DNA of 64,000 nt from Atherix ibis (lineage: Eukaryota; Arthropoda; Insecta; Diptera; Athericidae), in contig OY282609.1 in assembly GCA_958298945.1 (NCBI GenBank), positions 39,405,212-39,469,211 of the forward strand, read 5' to 3'. A program made the position numbers and the translations under genes. Every line of letters begins with the position of its first letter. Position 1 is the first letter of the stretch. Below are positions 22,076-35,271 of the stretch, one piece after another. Below the pieces are notes generated by a model. It made no database searches and had not been told where the DNA came from. It worked only from the letters and a program-made list of their open reading frames with translations.

Positions 22076-23592
22076 TTCCTCTTTTTATTTTTATTTTTTT
22101 CTTAAAAAATCTCAGCACTAATTTTATATTCAATACATATCTGATTTTTTTAATAACATCATAAATGAAAATAAAACGTTTTGCACATGTATGTAATGTG
22201 TGCCTGACTGGAATTTATAAATTTTGGCCAATCTTTTTCAGATCAATATTTTATGTAAGTTGTTTTAATAAATTCATTTTTTAAAAGTTTTTTGAATATG
22301 TAAAAATGCTTTTGTCGTGATCGTGTGGTTTTTATTTATCAAACATATAATTTTCTATACGATTGTTCATTTTTTCTCTGGTTCACTATAACTATACACA
22401 TGCTAAATAAAATATGTATTGGATTTATTGATTCCAAACTATTGAAATTTGACAAATTTAATAATGGTTTTGGATTTTTGTGTTTATACTGAGAAAATCC
22501 GGGCGAACTTACTTATTGGCAGTAAATACCATTTCTATTAAATACTGATAAATTATAGAAAATTGACATGATATAATAATCCAAAATTAAATAACCACTA
22601 ACTTTCATAGAAGTGTAAATATTTTGCAACCTGAAATATCTAACTGTTCTAATTCTAACTCGAAGGAGAAGCAGATACGCAACACACTATGAATATGTAT
22701 TTCATTTTTATATGAATAGGGATGCAATGGACAGCTTATCCACTTATGTTCATACAAAAAATGCACTATATGTACTCGTAACGATAATGCGCACGGAAAA
22801 ATCAAACACAAAGCGCATATGATTAATGAACAGGCGCATTAAACATAGGAAAATACTCATCCAAGCCGCGGAAGCAAGTGTTGAATTTTCTGCAAGCAGT
22901 TCTTGAAATTTCGATTGCGTCCTAACATAACTGTGAAGATTAACAAGCATGTTGAAAATAATGGGCAAAATAGGAATCTATCGTACTTACCGCTAAGAAA
23001 AAACGGGTATAAATTTATATACATCTCTATATGTTCATTTATCTGTTCTTATATTAATCTAAATTAAAACTTACGGTTTATGTGGATAAAATTGTCACCT
23101 ATCATTATACAATTTGTGTTCTTTTAACCCGACTAATATAAATTTTGTTCAGCTTATAAAATCGCATTTCCAATACGAGAACGCGATAACTTGAACAAAG
23201 TAAATTGCGATTTTTGTTTATTCTGGAAAAACTGTATTTTTATATATAAATAATACAAAAAAATACTTTAAAAAGTCAGATCAAAGTTTAAAATTAATTA
23301 TTTTGAAACCAGTGATCTTGAATTGTAGTGCGATATTATCATTTCATGTACAGCGTTGTATAAATATAAACTTATTAACAGTACACATTTTTCATAACAT
23401 TAAATGCATATTCGATAGTTCAATTACAAAACAGAATTATATGAAGTCGAATTGCCTTTGGTGCTAAATTTGTACAAATGAAACACAAAAATAAAAGAAA
23501 AGTAAATTCACAAGTAAGTGATAGTTTTATTGTAAATGATTTTAAAATAATATTTAAAATTAAATATTGCCTAAATATGATGTGATCATTTT

Positions 23593-23600
23593 TGAGGTAG
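23593..23600 (-). promoter_or_regulatory. let-7 8-mer seed match
   Basis: The plus strand reads TGAGGTAG, so an abrupt transcript would carry CUACCUCA, a full let-7 seed site, about 4.5 kb after the stop codon. let-7 repression of abrupt is established in Drosophila. Whether the 3' UTR extends this far is not known. Confidence 0.45.
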
Positions 23601-23851
23601 ATAAGATATACATTAATTTATTGCGGGTAATTTAGTCAGCATAAAATTAAAAAATACAAAAAGTAGTTACCAGAATAATTGTATTTTTGCATTAATGATT
23701 AATAAAATTTATGATTACATAAAAACCATAAAAAATTAAGTAAAATATATATTTTTAAAAATAAGTACATAAAAAAATTGTGCTCGTATTTTACTTAAGA
23801 CTTAAAATAAAATCGACTTACTTATATTTCTAATATTTGAGGTTTATTTCT

Positions 23852-23858
23852 TGAGGTA
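23852..23858 (-). promoter_or_regulatory. let-7 7-mer (A1) seed match
   Basis: The plus strand TGAGGTA gives UACCUCA in the abrupt transcript, 252 bases beyond the 8-mer site. Confidence 0.35.
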
Positions 23859-24963
23859 TATTTATTGGTTCTCATTGAGAATTGCATGAGATTATCATGC
23901 CAAGTATACAAACAAATAAAACAATATTTCTCACACTTGAAAAATAAATACTAAAAACTATAATTAATTTTGTGGTATTATGTTTTGCTCTGTTTAGGTG
24001 TTTTTTTTAATGCATTTTAGTGGCTTAACATATTTAATATTTTATATTCATAAATGCGTATTAACAATTTCATAATTACTTCATTGTAAATGTATGTTAC
24101 TAAATTATTTTCAATCGTTAAGTATTGTATATTTATTTAGTTTGATTTATTTTTTTAGTTTTTTTTTTAATAAATAGTTATTAATTTTTAATATGTAATA
24201 TTTGTATGTTTATGAAAAAAAAAACAAATACATAATACAAGTTATGGATGGCAAATCTTTTTTTCAAAACCAACTAATAAGATTTTGTTTTAAACTAGAA
24301 TAGTTGTATATTTAAATCTAATATCTTATCGATACGTAAATATGGTGAATGTTTATAAGTTTACTTTTGTATCTTAGAAATATTCATTATTATTTAAATT
24401 TAAACCAATTTTGTTTGTATGTAATGCTATATTTTAAGATAATGCACTTTCTTAATGAAACTAAATGAACAATATATTTTAATCGAAATTGGAAGTTCCT
24501 TTGAGACTAAGTTTTGGAAACAAAAATATTTATAATTTTCATAGTGGATTTCCAAAGTAAACATGATAATATTTTCCAACTTCTGAAAGCATAAAAATTA
24601 TGTGGTAGCACCATGCATTCACAAGTGTAGAAATCGTAAATTCTTCATATAGTCTGATCTACGATGAATTTCAAATGAAATAAATATGTGATTGACATTA
24701 AATGTAATCTAATGAAGCATATATGTGTAGTTCGATAATTATATATAAAAGCCCTATACTGTCTGCCATAAGACTTTCATTTTTTTGACAAAACCGTTTA
24801 AGTTAGTTCGATGATGTAAAGAAAAAATGTAGATGTATTTGAGACATTTAGAATGCTAGCAAAATTATTTCAAACTTTGACTTGTCCAGTTATCACCTCT
24901 GTTAAAAGGTCATTTTTTGGCATTTTCTCAATTTAATCGAAACTAAAAAGTTTGAGAAAAATG

Positions 24964-25052
24964 ATGAGAAAAAAAAAATTTCGTATTCAAAAGATATATG
25001 AAAAAAAAAATTTCGTATTCAAAAGATATAAAAAAAAATTTCGTATTCAATG
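24964..25052. repeat. Three-fold short tandem repeat
   Basis: Three copies of an A-run followed by TTTCGTATTCA, with AAGATATA after the first two, at a spacing of about 30-40 bases. Confidence 0.8.
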
Positions 25053-26595
25053 ATATATTATTTATGAAGATAGGTTTTGCCGTTGTCAAGATATTTGTAT
25101 ATTTTTTAAAGATATTGTGTATAAATTTTAAATTTAAATTAATGAACTTTGGTGCATACACTAACTTCAGAACGGCAAGCAAATTGTTAGAAATTGAGCG
25201 GAGCAAATCCGAACGAAACGAGGGCAATTTCTAGTAAAATAATAATCGAGTAAATTTTACTATTAAATATTTAATTTAAGTAGGAAAAATTTGTGTATTC
25301 AACTAGCATTCATTTTTTTTAAATAAAAGAGATTTCTATGATTGTGATAATATTACATAATTATGTTAAGAAACAATACGATATATTATATTTTCATATT
25401 TTTGGGTCCATTTAAATTTGGTATAAATGTGGTGTAAATACTCTAACAAATTAAAAAAATTAAACATTATTGTTTATAAGTGATAACATGCAATTCTGAC
25501 ATTCTCATCAACAAAATTAGATACAGTAACTTGAGTAAATTCGTGACAATATTTTCTAGTTTCGTTATATTTACAAAACCTAACTTCACGAATGATGTAA
25601 CATTAAAAATATAATAATTGGTTACATAAAAGTTTTCATTGCTTACATAAAAAAAGTTGATTTATTCAAATATATTTTTGAACGTTTATGTTCTTACAAA
25701 TTAATTTTAGTTTCTGCATAATTTTCAATAACTATTAATGCATATTATTTGAAATTAAAAAAAAATTAAATTAAAAAATATGTTGATTTTTAACATCAAA
25801 TATGGTACCACTTTTGAAACTAACTTTTATTTTTAGTGCAAGCTTACGTTTTCTTATTTTAAACATAAACATTGTTTATGACTAAATATGGGTGCATTAT
25901 GTTTTGTAAATATGTACATACACGTACGTATGATCGTGTCAGTATAAATTATTTTATGCGAGGAACTTCTTTGCACATATAAAAAGGCACCATTTGATTT
26001 GCACATATAAGAAAGAAAATATGGTCTGTTTAAGCACATTGTTTGTTTATATACGGTATGTTGCAATATATTGTTTATTCAACACAGTGGGATCTGAGAA
26101 CATTTATACTGCAAATAAGATTAATATTTGTATTGTACTATACTCGTATTTGTTTTTTATTTTATTGTATAAATTCAATATTTTCTCATTGTATTTGTAT
26201 ATACATAAATTGTTGAATTTTTTGAAGTATTCCTATTGTTTACGTTTATACTTAAATAATAATTTTCACATAAAGTAAACATTAAAATTTCATGAATTGA
26301 TCTTCAGTAATTTAAAATAACAAAATTTATATTAAAATTTACTGTTCTTTTTATAATATATATTTTTCTATGTAGTACTTAGAGCGCTTTTTTAAATATA
26401 TATAATAATGTTATTTTTACATGTACATACATGTATGTATTTTCTGTTACATTAAAATGGAAGTATTATAATAAACTAATTTATTATTATTTCTATTATT
26501 ATTATTATTATTATTACAATTAGTATACTATTTATAATTATTTTCTTAATTAAACACTTATATTTTCTAATGTATATATTGGAGGACCACTTATA

Positions 26596-26602
26596 TGAGG
26601 TA
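26596..26602 (-). promoter_or_regulatory. let-7 7-mer (A1) seed match nearest the stop
   Basis: The plus strand TGAGGTA, about 1.5 kb after the abrupt stop codon; the transcript would read UACCUCA. It is the site most likely to be inside the 3' UTR. Confidence 0.45.
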
Positions 26603-28091
26603 TGTATTTGACAAATGTTCTAATATTTAATGTTCATATAAATATAACCCATTTACGCATCGAATTACTTTTCCTATAAAATATATTTCTAAGTATTTCC
26701 TGCATATAATCATATATGATCGCTTATCTTTATTTATGTATATGTATCAATATACATATATGTAAATATATGTACATAATATATATATAAAAGGTAGGTA
26801 CCTGAAAGTATAATATCCTGAGTTCATTAAGTTGATTTTATTTGCCGACTTTATTTTTATTATTTTGATATTTTTTGTTCTAAGTTAATTAAATGCAAAA
26901 AAAAAAAATTTATCTATATATATATATATATTGTTATGTTAGTCTATCAAAAAAAAAATTGTGCATATATAATGTATCTCAACATCTATGTAAGCATCCT
27001 TTGTATATGATTACTGTTATAATTTTTAAATGAATTAATTTTCTGTATTTATATTATTATAATTTAATAAAAAAATGGCACATTTAAGTTAATTATGACC
27101 GTATTCATTAACTGTATCATACATCGAAACCCATACATAGTATTAACTAGTTAAATATTGATTAATAATGTTTAAATTAATCATTTTGTTCTCACATTTA
27201 ACATTTATTTTGTTATTTAACTTTTATATTATTAGTTTTCTTTTTGTTTATGTCACTTGTTTTTTTTACGGGTTTCATCTTACGGATAATAAGATAATTT
27301 TTTTTAATCTTTGTAGTAAAGATCATTTTTATACGTACATTTAAATTTTATTTTAAATACTTTTATTAAATATAAAAAAAAATTGAATCAAAATAATTTC
27401 AATGCTTATAACATTCCCTATTTATATAATATTATATTATATTTTCTATATTTGTTTAGCTTTTAATCTAAATATCAAATAACTAACTTTATTGTATAAA
27501 TGCATTTGTAGTTTTAAAATCGTATAAATTGCGTATACAGTAATTTATTGTAGATATATTTGCTTTTATTTATTATATCATTTATGATATTTTTGAATCA
27601 ATTTAATAAAATCTTGTGCTTTATATTTTCAATTTTATTTATTTATAGTCTTATTGATTTTTCAATTAAACGACCTAAATATTCCAACGGCTAAGCATAT
27701 ATTCACATATTGAAAATATAAATTTTTACTATTCATATAAATAAGTTTATCCAACAAATATTTGTTTCATGTATACGTAAAATTGATTTAATATACATTT
27801 TTTCGTATCTCTCAAAACGTTTTTTTCTAAATGGTATACAAATTAAGGCTTTCGTTTTTAAATTGGAAATATTTCAATATTGCTTAATGTGATTATTGAA
27901 CAATATCAGTTTATTCACTTTTTTTTAATAAATAAACAAATCAGACAGCAATACTATCCAATAAAATGATATTGTTAATATTCACAACCAATCATATTTT
28001 TTTAGTTGTTTTTTTGTATAAACTTTGTCATTAAGTTTATAATATTTTTGCTAGTTTCTTTAGTATTTAGTGATAATACTAACGCTGGTAT

Positions 28092-28633
28092 TCATGTGTT
28101 AGGAAAATGTTCATCTTCGGAATAGTTACCATCTTCTCCATCCGAATTTTCTGCATCATTATTACCACCGGCTTGATTATTTTCTAAACCTAAATCCATA
28201 GGCTCGGAAGAACCACGACGTATATCTGTACCATTGTTATTTGCTGACAGCGGTAGAGGAATCGGTGATGCACGGTGATCCGGAGATGTTGTATCACTTC
28301 GATTTACTGATGTTTCTGTAATATTTCCAGAAATAATACTGCCGCAAATACCAGAATTTTCAATACTTCCATTGCTAGGAGCGACTGCACCATTATTTCC
28401 ACCAGAAATTGTACTAATATTATTGCTAATAGTAATACAATTACTACTATTGTTTCCACTACTATTAGGCAAACGCGAAGCTTCTGTATTATTATGGGAC
28501 ATTTTCACGAGATCAATTTGTGGTGGGAGTAAGCCAGCTGGCAGTTTATCTAATCCATGTCCCATGGCATTTAAGTGAGCCATTTTAGCAGCATGTATTG
28601 CTGCGGCAGCATGTTCTTGAGCCATGCCCATGC
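28092..28633 (-). CDS. ab: abrupt, last coding exon of the common form
   Basis: Begins after the acceptor ACACTTGCAG; the first two bases complete a Gly codon split with the previous exon. It reads 'GMGMAQEHAAAAIHAAKMAHLNAMGH', then a Ser/Asn/Gly-rich stretch, 'SSEPMDLGLENNQAGGNN' and an acidic end 'EDGNYSEDEHFPNT' before the stop. In Drosophila Abrupt the corresponding words are nearly the same, which is the main basis for the gene name. The exon adds no DNA-binding domain. The Asn/Ser-rich middle looks like ordinary low-complexity fly sequence. Confidence 0.93.
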
Positions 28634-29639
28634 CTGCAAGTGTTCAAATAAATAATAGAATTAATGCACGTGCTATAAAAATTTCATAGCATTTTTATTT
28701 CTGTTATAATTTATTTCTCGAAAAAGTAATTTTATGTAAACCAATATTAAATTACTTGCCATTATTTGATATATGACAGCATCTAATTTCGGAATTCATA
28801 AAGTATAAAAAGTTAATAAAAATTATTAGTTACGACCAAATATTTTAAAATATATAACATTTTACATTAATATATTTTAAAATATGTATTTTAATTTAAA
28901 ATATTTCAATATATTTTAGAATATTTTACATCAGATAACAATTTATTTCATTAACTTTTTAATTTTATACTTCCATAAATATATGTATATTTATATTTAT
29001 ATACATAAAAATATGTTGTTTTATAATAACTCAAAAGTAATTTTATTTTTTTAATGAAATATTAAATTACTGTAAGGGGAAACTTTTTTTAATGCAGAAT
29101 AACTTCCACTTCAAAAATTGTGTTTCATCGCTAAATTGCATTTGGAGCACTAAACAAAATTTTGCTTTTTTGCGAACTGACGACATATTTTCGAAGTAAA
29201 TTTAAATAGTTGAAAATTGTTAATGAAGCGTGAGTGTATTATAATGAAATAAACTGTTTAGGAAGTAAACATCAAAAATAAACGTGGACAAATGACTGTT
29301 GGTTTGACAATACTAAAAGAATGCACCCGATATATATTTTATAAAATAATAATAATTAAGCAAATATTATATAGTTAATTTAAAATATTCTACTACAACT
29401 TTAGCGTCAATTTATTATGAACAAATTCAATAAAATAGAATTAACGTAGTATTATGATATTTTACGTAAATTCAAAACAAATACGACCGTAAAGTGCTGA
29501 TACTCTAAATTTACTTTGTTTTTGTATTTTGTTGCAATAATTTTCAAAATATTTCGCGTTTTTTTGTTTCTGCATTTCAAAGATATGATTTTTCCAATAA
29601 AATATTAATATTTTTTAAAATCGTATTTCATGGACTTAC

Positions 29640-30293
29640 CAAAAGTATTTTCGGTTATAAATTGTAAATATGTATCTAGTAGAGATTGACTTGATGTCGG
29701 TCCACCAGCACTTTGTAATGATGATTGATCCTTAACCAACGCATCAATATTTTTTGCACTTAAAGCATCGGATCGGATACGTGTTATTGTTGTATTTGAG
29801 TGGCCATAGCTCAGTAGCCCATCGTGAAATCTACTAATTCCTCCACTACCATTATTATTATTGCTACCACCTCCAGTTGTCAAGTCTTCTGGATCATCCA
29901 TATCCTCATCGCCACCACGCAAGTCGAGCTTCGAATCACTACGTCTAGTCGAACTTGTTGGTGATGCTCGGGCTCTTAATTCAGATGGTGAAATTTTTAC
30001 GCCGGCCTTAGCGAGCAAACGTGATGCTAACTCGGGATCAAACGGACTTGGCATTGGAAGAACTGGAAGATCTTTAGTGGATATGCCACGATGCTGACGC
30101 GACATATGAGAATGTAATGAATTGCGCGATTTGGCAACAGTTCCACACAAAACGCAACGGTATCCAGGGCATACCGTATGCTTATCTTCAAGATGTGTAC
30201 GTAATGTATGGGCGGAACGATAGATTTTGCCACATTTAGGACATGGACGGGGATCTGTGGCACGAACACGCATTTCAACTGATCGACGCGAGA
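29640..30293 (-). CDS. ab: abrupt, exon with the C2H2 zinc-finger pair
   Basis: Entered from ATTTAG, with two bases completing a Val codon ('F-VSRRSVEMRVRATDPRP'), and left at TTTTG|GTAAGT. It carries two C2H2 fingers: 'CPKCGKIYRSAHTLRTHLEDKH' type (C-X2-C-X12-H-X4-H) and 'CVLCGTVAKSRNSLHSHMSRQH' type with the same spacing. After these comes the block 'GISTKDLPVLPMPSPFDPEL' and an acidic, Gly/Asn-rich segment with 'DDPEDLTTG'. The exon ends in 'LLDTYLQFITENTF'. The fingers bind DNA. Abrupt is a nuclear BTB zinc-finger factor that in Drosophila controls motor axon targeting and dendrite shape. Confidence 0.95.
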
Positions 30294-31109
30294 CTAAATT
30301 TTTGAAAAAGAAAATAAGAGTATATTTTCAGACTAATTTTATGCCAATTTATAATTTAAGTGAGAAAATAAAAATAATTATGCTAATTTTTACGTTTTTC
30401 ATTATATTCAAATATAAGCCCAAAAGTATAATTAGTATTAATATAACAAGAAATACTAAAGAAAACATTTCAATAAATAGTTGATTGTTTAATATAAAAC
30501 TGCCATTTATTTAACTTTTGTTTTTTTTCAGTTTCAATATTTGTATATATTTTCTATTATTTATACAATATTTTATGTATAAACATTATATTATTGTTTA
30601 TCAATTTATTATTATTATTATTATAATCATTTTAATATTACTATTTTATTAAAGCTTTTTTTACAATAAACTTATATATTTGTACAATTAAGCTTTTTTC
30701 ATTATATTGTAGTATAAATATAAATTCATATATATTCAAATATGTGCAAAACTAAAACAAGAAAATATATTTAAATGTGTATGCGAAGGTCCCTCCCTCC
30801 CTATTCTCGTAATTATTCTGTAGTTTTTGTCTTTAGTATATTGGAAACAATTTATTATATTATCAAAAATTATAAAGTCCTCACTTATATTATTATTATT
30901 ACTAAAATAAATATAAAACTAAAGCAACAAAACAACAGTCGGGTGTTTTTGTTGTAATAATTATTCGTAAAAAATAATAACGGTAAGGTATGTATGAATT
31001 ATTTTAATAAATATAACAATTACATAATGGCAACAATATATATGCACTAGGTTAGTAATGATATTATCTTGTAAGCGAAAGGAAGTACAATGACGTGAAG
31101 TAAGTGTGC

Positions 31110-31965
31110 GATTCATATAAAATCGCAGATAGTTAAAGAATTTTGTAAAGCAATATCTCAAATACATATGGCTAAAAAATATCGCATTAATCGCTCTATT
31201 ATTTCTCGGTTTAAAAAAAAATTTTAATCTAACTGGTAATATTTAAAAAATGCATTTTAGATGCCGACCCCAAAAACCTACAAGTAGGTTAGATAGAAGA
31301 ATTTATTTTTTGTTTAAAGAGAACCTCTTCATGACCTCTCAACAAATTGCCAAATCTTTAAGTTTAAATATAAACTCTACAACTGTAAGTCGACGGGCTA
31401 TTGATTATTATTTGAGAAGTTACCAACCTGCTAATTTCTTTAGGAATTATAATTTACAAAAAAGGTGTATGATGTTTAACAAATAAATTTCGCAAAAAGT
31501 TTTATTATTTATTGAAGAAGTTATTTCAAATTATCAGATTAAATTTTGCAACATCACATTTGAACTAACCAATAACCATATGGAGAAGCGTCTTTTCTAA
31601 AGACGAATGCGAATTCAACTTATTCAACTCCGCTTGTAAAACAACTGTGAGACGTAACAAGTGTCAACATTGCAATCCAGGCAATTGAAGAATGACGCCA
31701 AGGCATGCGATAGATTTAGACATGTTTTTCAATACGAATATGATCCGAAATACAAATCAAAGATGATAAAAGACTGATTGCAGGACAATAGGGTCCAAGT
31801 GTTCTCGATTGATCGGCACAATCATTTGACTTCAATACTATTGAAAATCTGTTAGAGATTATAAAGAGTGACGTGTATCTGGCTGGTGAACGCTTTCGCA
31901 ACAAGGACGAACTTCATTTAACTCTACTCAATAATATTAAAACTAAATATAGTTTAAAAGTTCGT
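31110..31965 (+). pseudogene. Tc1-like transposase remnant
   Basis: Broken reading shows the paired HTH region ('PTSRLDRRIYFLFKENLFMTS', 'QQIAKSLSLNINSTTVSRR', about 31255-31410) and, near 31800-31965, the end of the catalytic domain ('FNTIENLLEIIKSDVYL', 'GERFRNKDELHLTLL'), which includes the glutamate of the DDE triad. The middle is lost or unreadable. It lies between the two terminal abrupt zinc-finger exons, in antisense orientation. Confidence 0.7.
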
Positions 31966-32628
31966 ATGTGACTTTATTTATGTTAGTTTCCACAAACTAA
32001 TAATATTATTTTACTGTAACACGAATTATCTTAAAATATATAAATATACATTTAAAGGTATTACCAATGATTGTTTGTTTGTTTGCTTTTAATCTAATAT
32101 ATATTTTTAGAAATATCACAATATTTTAAATTTTTAACGCATTTGAATGTTTATATTGTTTTGCTTTAACAGTCTAATAATAATTCAAATATTTTGCAAA
32201 AGTAAAACAAATTAATTGAATAATTAACTAGAAAAACTTACTTATACACATACATACAAATAAGAAACAAATAAACAAAATTGCTTATAACATATTATAA
32301 TTTACTATATTTTTATATAATTATTCTAGCTTGTAAAAGGTTTACAGAAGAAACTGTTTTACTGACTTTCAATTTTGAAATTAGTTCTCTTTTCCTTAAT
32401 TTTTTATATTGAAAATTAAATTATGCTCAATAAATGAAAGTTGGAATACTTTTTGTTTTTTGTTGTTGTCAACAGTCATTCATTTTATAATATAGAATTC
32501 AGTTATAAAATTCATTTTATAATACAATACATTATAAAGCTAAATTTACTTATCCATGTATAAATTTGCAAGAAATCTTTAAAATTATAAAAATAAATAG
32601 ACGAAATTTTGAAATGAATCCAAGTGAA

Positions 32629-33464
32629 CTATACTGCTGATCTATAGTTTCGTTTATAATCAAGAATTCCAGTTAATGGTCCTCCTGAGGAGCGCATTGC
32701 TTTCATTTTTGCCCATTGTAAGGTATGTTTAATCCTCATGTGATTTCGAACTGAATTTGGATGAGCAAATCTTCGTCCACATTGCAATACTGGACATATA
32801 GGACTGTCACGTGGATAGTGTCTATCTAAGTGTTGTCGGAACAGACGAGGTGCCAATGGCGTTTCGCAAAGTGGACAGGGTAATAAATAATTACTTCCAG
32901 TACTTACGCCTGCTTTAAGCATATCTGGCAAGTCGTGATGTGAATTCAATGCTATTGTTCTAGCCATGAAGAGATTTGCTGTCAATTGATGATGTGTTTG
33001 TAATTTTTCCAACTGTTGCTGAGTCAAATGTGAAGGAAGGTGGTTCTGCTGATCGTATTGTGCATCCGTATCCATCTCATATTTTTGATTCGGTAATTTT
33101 TGTGTATATTGCTGTTCCTTGTTTTGCAATGTAATTATATCCGCAGTTGTAGTTGATGTAGACATAATTGCATCAACAATTTTGTTTAATTTTTTAGATG
33201 CACTTCCAGATGTTACAGAATTATAACCGTTTGAAGCCGATGATAATGGTGATGATAACGACGAGAATATAGATAGGACAGGTGAGGTAGGAGTCGGTGA
33301 AGAAAGTATATTATCACCTTCATCCAATATAATAGCACCCGTTTGTATATTTTTACTATCTGAATCTTCTATTGTAGTTATTTTTGACACTGTTAAATTA
33401 CCATTATCATTGTTAGATTCTTCCTTCTTGATGTTTATCATTCCGTGGTATTTATTATGAACAT
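32629..33464 (-). CDS. ab: abrupt, alternative terminal exon with a different zinc-finger pair
   Basis: Starts after the acceptor CCGATTGCAG at 33465. Two bases (AT) plus the G left by exon 60191-60416 make an Asp codon, so the frame '...NF-DVHNKYHG-MINIKKEE' joins exactly as for the usual finger exon. It encodes 277 residues and a stop. The first two thirds are Ser/Thr- and Gln-rich. The end holds two C2H2 fingers: 'CPLCETPLAPRLFRQHLDRH', and a finger with C-X4-C spacing, 'CPVLQCGRRFAHPNSV...HMRIKH'. The tail is 'SSGGPLTGILDYKRNYRSAV'. BTB factors often swap finger exons in this way (broad, lola, fruitless). A start at the internal ATG 33441 as a separate gene is less likely given the phase match. 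Confidence 0.82.
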
Positions 33465-34716
33465 CTGCAATCGGCAGAGGATTGCAGTGTTAAATGATGA
33501 AATTGTTTTTGAAATAATTTAAATTTTTTCTTATCAGTATGATAGATATGTTATTTTTTACAAATTTATTCATTATTTGTAATTATATAGCCAGAAAACT
33601 TGTGCGACCTTGATCTTTTTATTTCCAATTTTTTATGTAAACTGAATTGAATTTTAATTTTTCTTTTCCACAGGATGTTAAATTATACATTAATTAAAAA
33701 TTGTTATAAATAATCCAAAAGAAACCAATAAATTAATTTGATAACCGTTTTTGTTCTATCTATATTGAAGGATTTAATTTATTTACATATATTTAGATAC
33801 ATTCATGTGAACTTTTGTTTTATTTAAAAAGAAAACATCTTAAAATTAATTTTAAATATGGTGTAATATGCATTTTATATAAATTTTATTCCAAATTCAC
33901 TCTTCTAAGTCGTACATAAAACAGTTTTAAAAGACAAACTTGCTCATAATAATATCAAATAACTATTAATTTTGGTTTTAGTTTAAATTTAGAAAATTTA
34001 AAAAAAAATAAAAAATGATATATTGTAGATCACGGTCGTATCAAATTAACTTAAAGAAAACAAACAGATTTTTTTGCAATTATTTTATATTTCTAATATA
34101 GCTTATTATGCTAGCACTAAGTAATATTACATATATTGGAAGCAGTTTATACAATTTATATTATGATACTATTGGTCGACAAAAATCAATATTTTAATTA
34201 AAATAAATATAGTTATAATAAGATCGAATTAACTAATTTTAAGCAGCCATATAAAAATAATACAATACTTAAATCTTGCATAAGCATACCATTCAGCACA
34301 TAAAATAAATAAAAACAATACGATAATCCAAAACATCAATAAATACATGAAAATCCAATGATATCAATTGCAAAATAATTTAATTTTTCACTTATGAATT
34401 AGCTTTTTTAAATTAAGTTGGTTTTAATTGAAATAATTTTACGTTCTATCGTTAGATATTGACGGTTGTTTGGTTTTAAGAGTTGTAATAAAATAAATTT
34501 TTTAGTTCACATTTTAAAAAAAAATTTGTGTGCGAGTTTATTTTTCACCTCTTTAGATATACAGGATATTTTTGAAAAATTGTCCATTTCGTTGCACACA
34601 TGTAAATATTAAATTACTTCTTTTTGAAGTTATGTGAAAAGAATATATGCTATAATAATTTATTGTTTGTTTTGATATTAAATTGACATCCAGAAATATT
34701 TTAATTTAAGAGAATA

Positions 34717-35002
34717 TGTTGAAATTCGTTGAGTGCACTCATTGCAGTTTAGTTACAGTTTTACTTTATTTACACTTTGCATGTAATTTGTATTAGTCTG
34801 AGTGTGCTATGCTCGACTCGGGTGGCGCACTCAAATGTAAGAGTCATTTCACTTCTAGTTTTTAGTCGAACAATAAAAAACACGCTGATTTTTTTAATCT
34901 AACTTTTTGTATCAAAGTACCGGTATTTTTATTTGTTCACTTGTTCCACAACGGAGTTTTGGTCTACAGCAATCTGTACGGGAGTCAACTATATTTTTAA
35001 CA
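34717..35002 (+). repeat. Copia 5' LTR
   Basis: The LTR starts with TG at 34717 and probably ends with ...AACA at 35002, just before the primer-binding site. Only the first 261 bases match the 3' LTR. TATA-like and AATAAA-like (AACAATAAAAAAC) words lie near 34870. Confidence 0.8.
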
Positions 35003-35016
35003 GGTTATGGGCCCAG
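35003..35016 (+). other. Primer-binding site, initiator Met tRNA type
   Basis: GGTTATGGGCCCAG matches the internal (half-tRNA) initiator Met primer site known for Drosophila copia and its relatives. Confidence 0.85.
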
Positions 35017-35271
35017 ACCATAGCAAGTGAACAATTAAATAAATGGAATTTCGGTAACTCGTAAAAGTGCCGGGCGGTGCAGTACACAAAAAGAGGTTTG
35101 TGTTGGTTCAATCAAATTTTTATTTCCAGTGATCGTTTTTTGTTTTTCGGAAGTTTGTTGTTTTGTTGCCGTGCGTCAAATAGAAATCTATTTCGGTTCG
35201 GAAAAAGTGGTGCGCAACGAGAAGGGCGAATTTAGTAAATCTATTTTACGGTATAATTCGAAGAAAAACAA

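Larger units (their letters stand above)
22076..28091 (-). other. ab: Presumed abrupt 3' UTR and AT-rich downstream flank
   Basis: Directly downstream of the abrupt stop codon, very AT-rich, with no gene. Long 3' UTRs are usual for this gene in flies. The real cleavage site cannot be told, because poly(A)-like signals are everywhere in such sequence. Three let-7 seed matches (below) lie here in the mRNA sense. It also holds simple repeats such as the three-fold repeat at 24964-25052, TTA repeats near 26490 and TA repeats near 26915. Confidence 0.5.

Noticed and set aside
21935..22110. Protein-coding exon on the plus strand
   Set aside because: The frame has no trusted start, ends in a poly-Phe/Leu run made by T-rich DNA, and no domain is recognisable; kept only as an unexplained island.
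24943..25234. Overlapping open frames on both strands near 25 kb
   Set aside because: Both come from a three-fold short repeat of A-runs with TTTCGTATTC and are not coding.
33441..33464. A separate zinc-finger gene starting at the ATG at 33441
   Set aside because: A good splice acceptor lies 24 bases upstream and the phase fits the abrupt donor at 60191 exactly, so an abrupt exon is the simpler reading.
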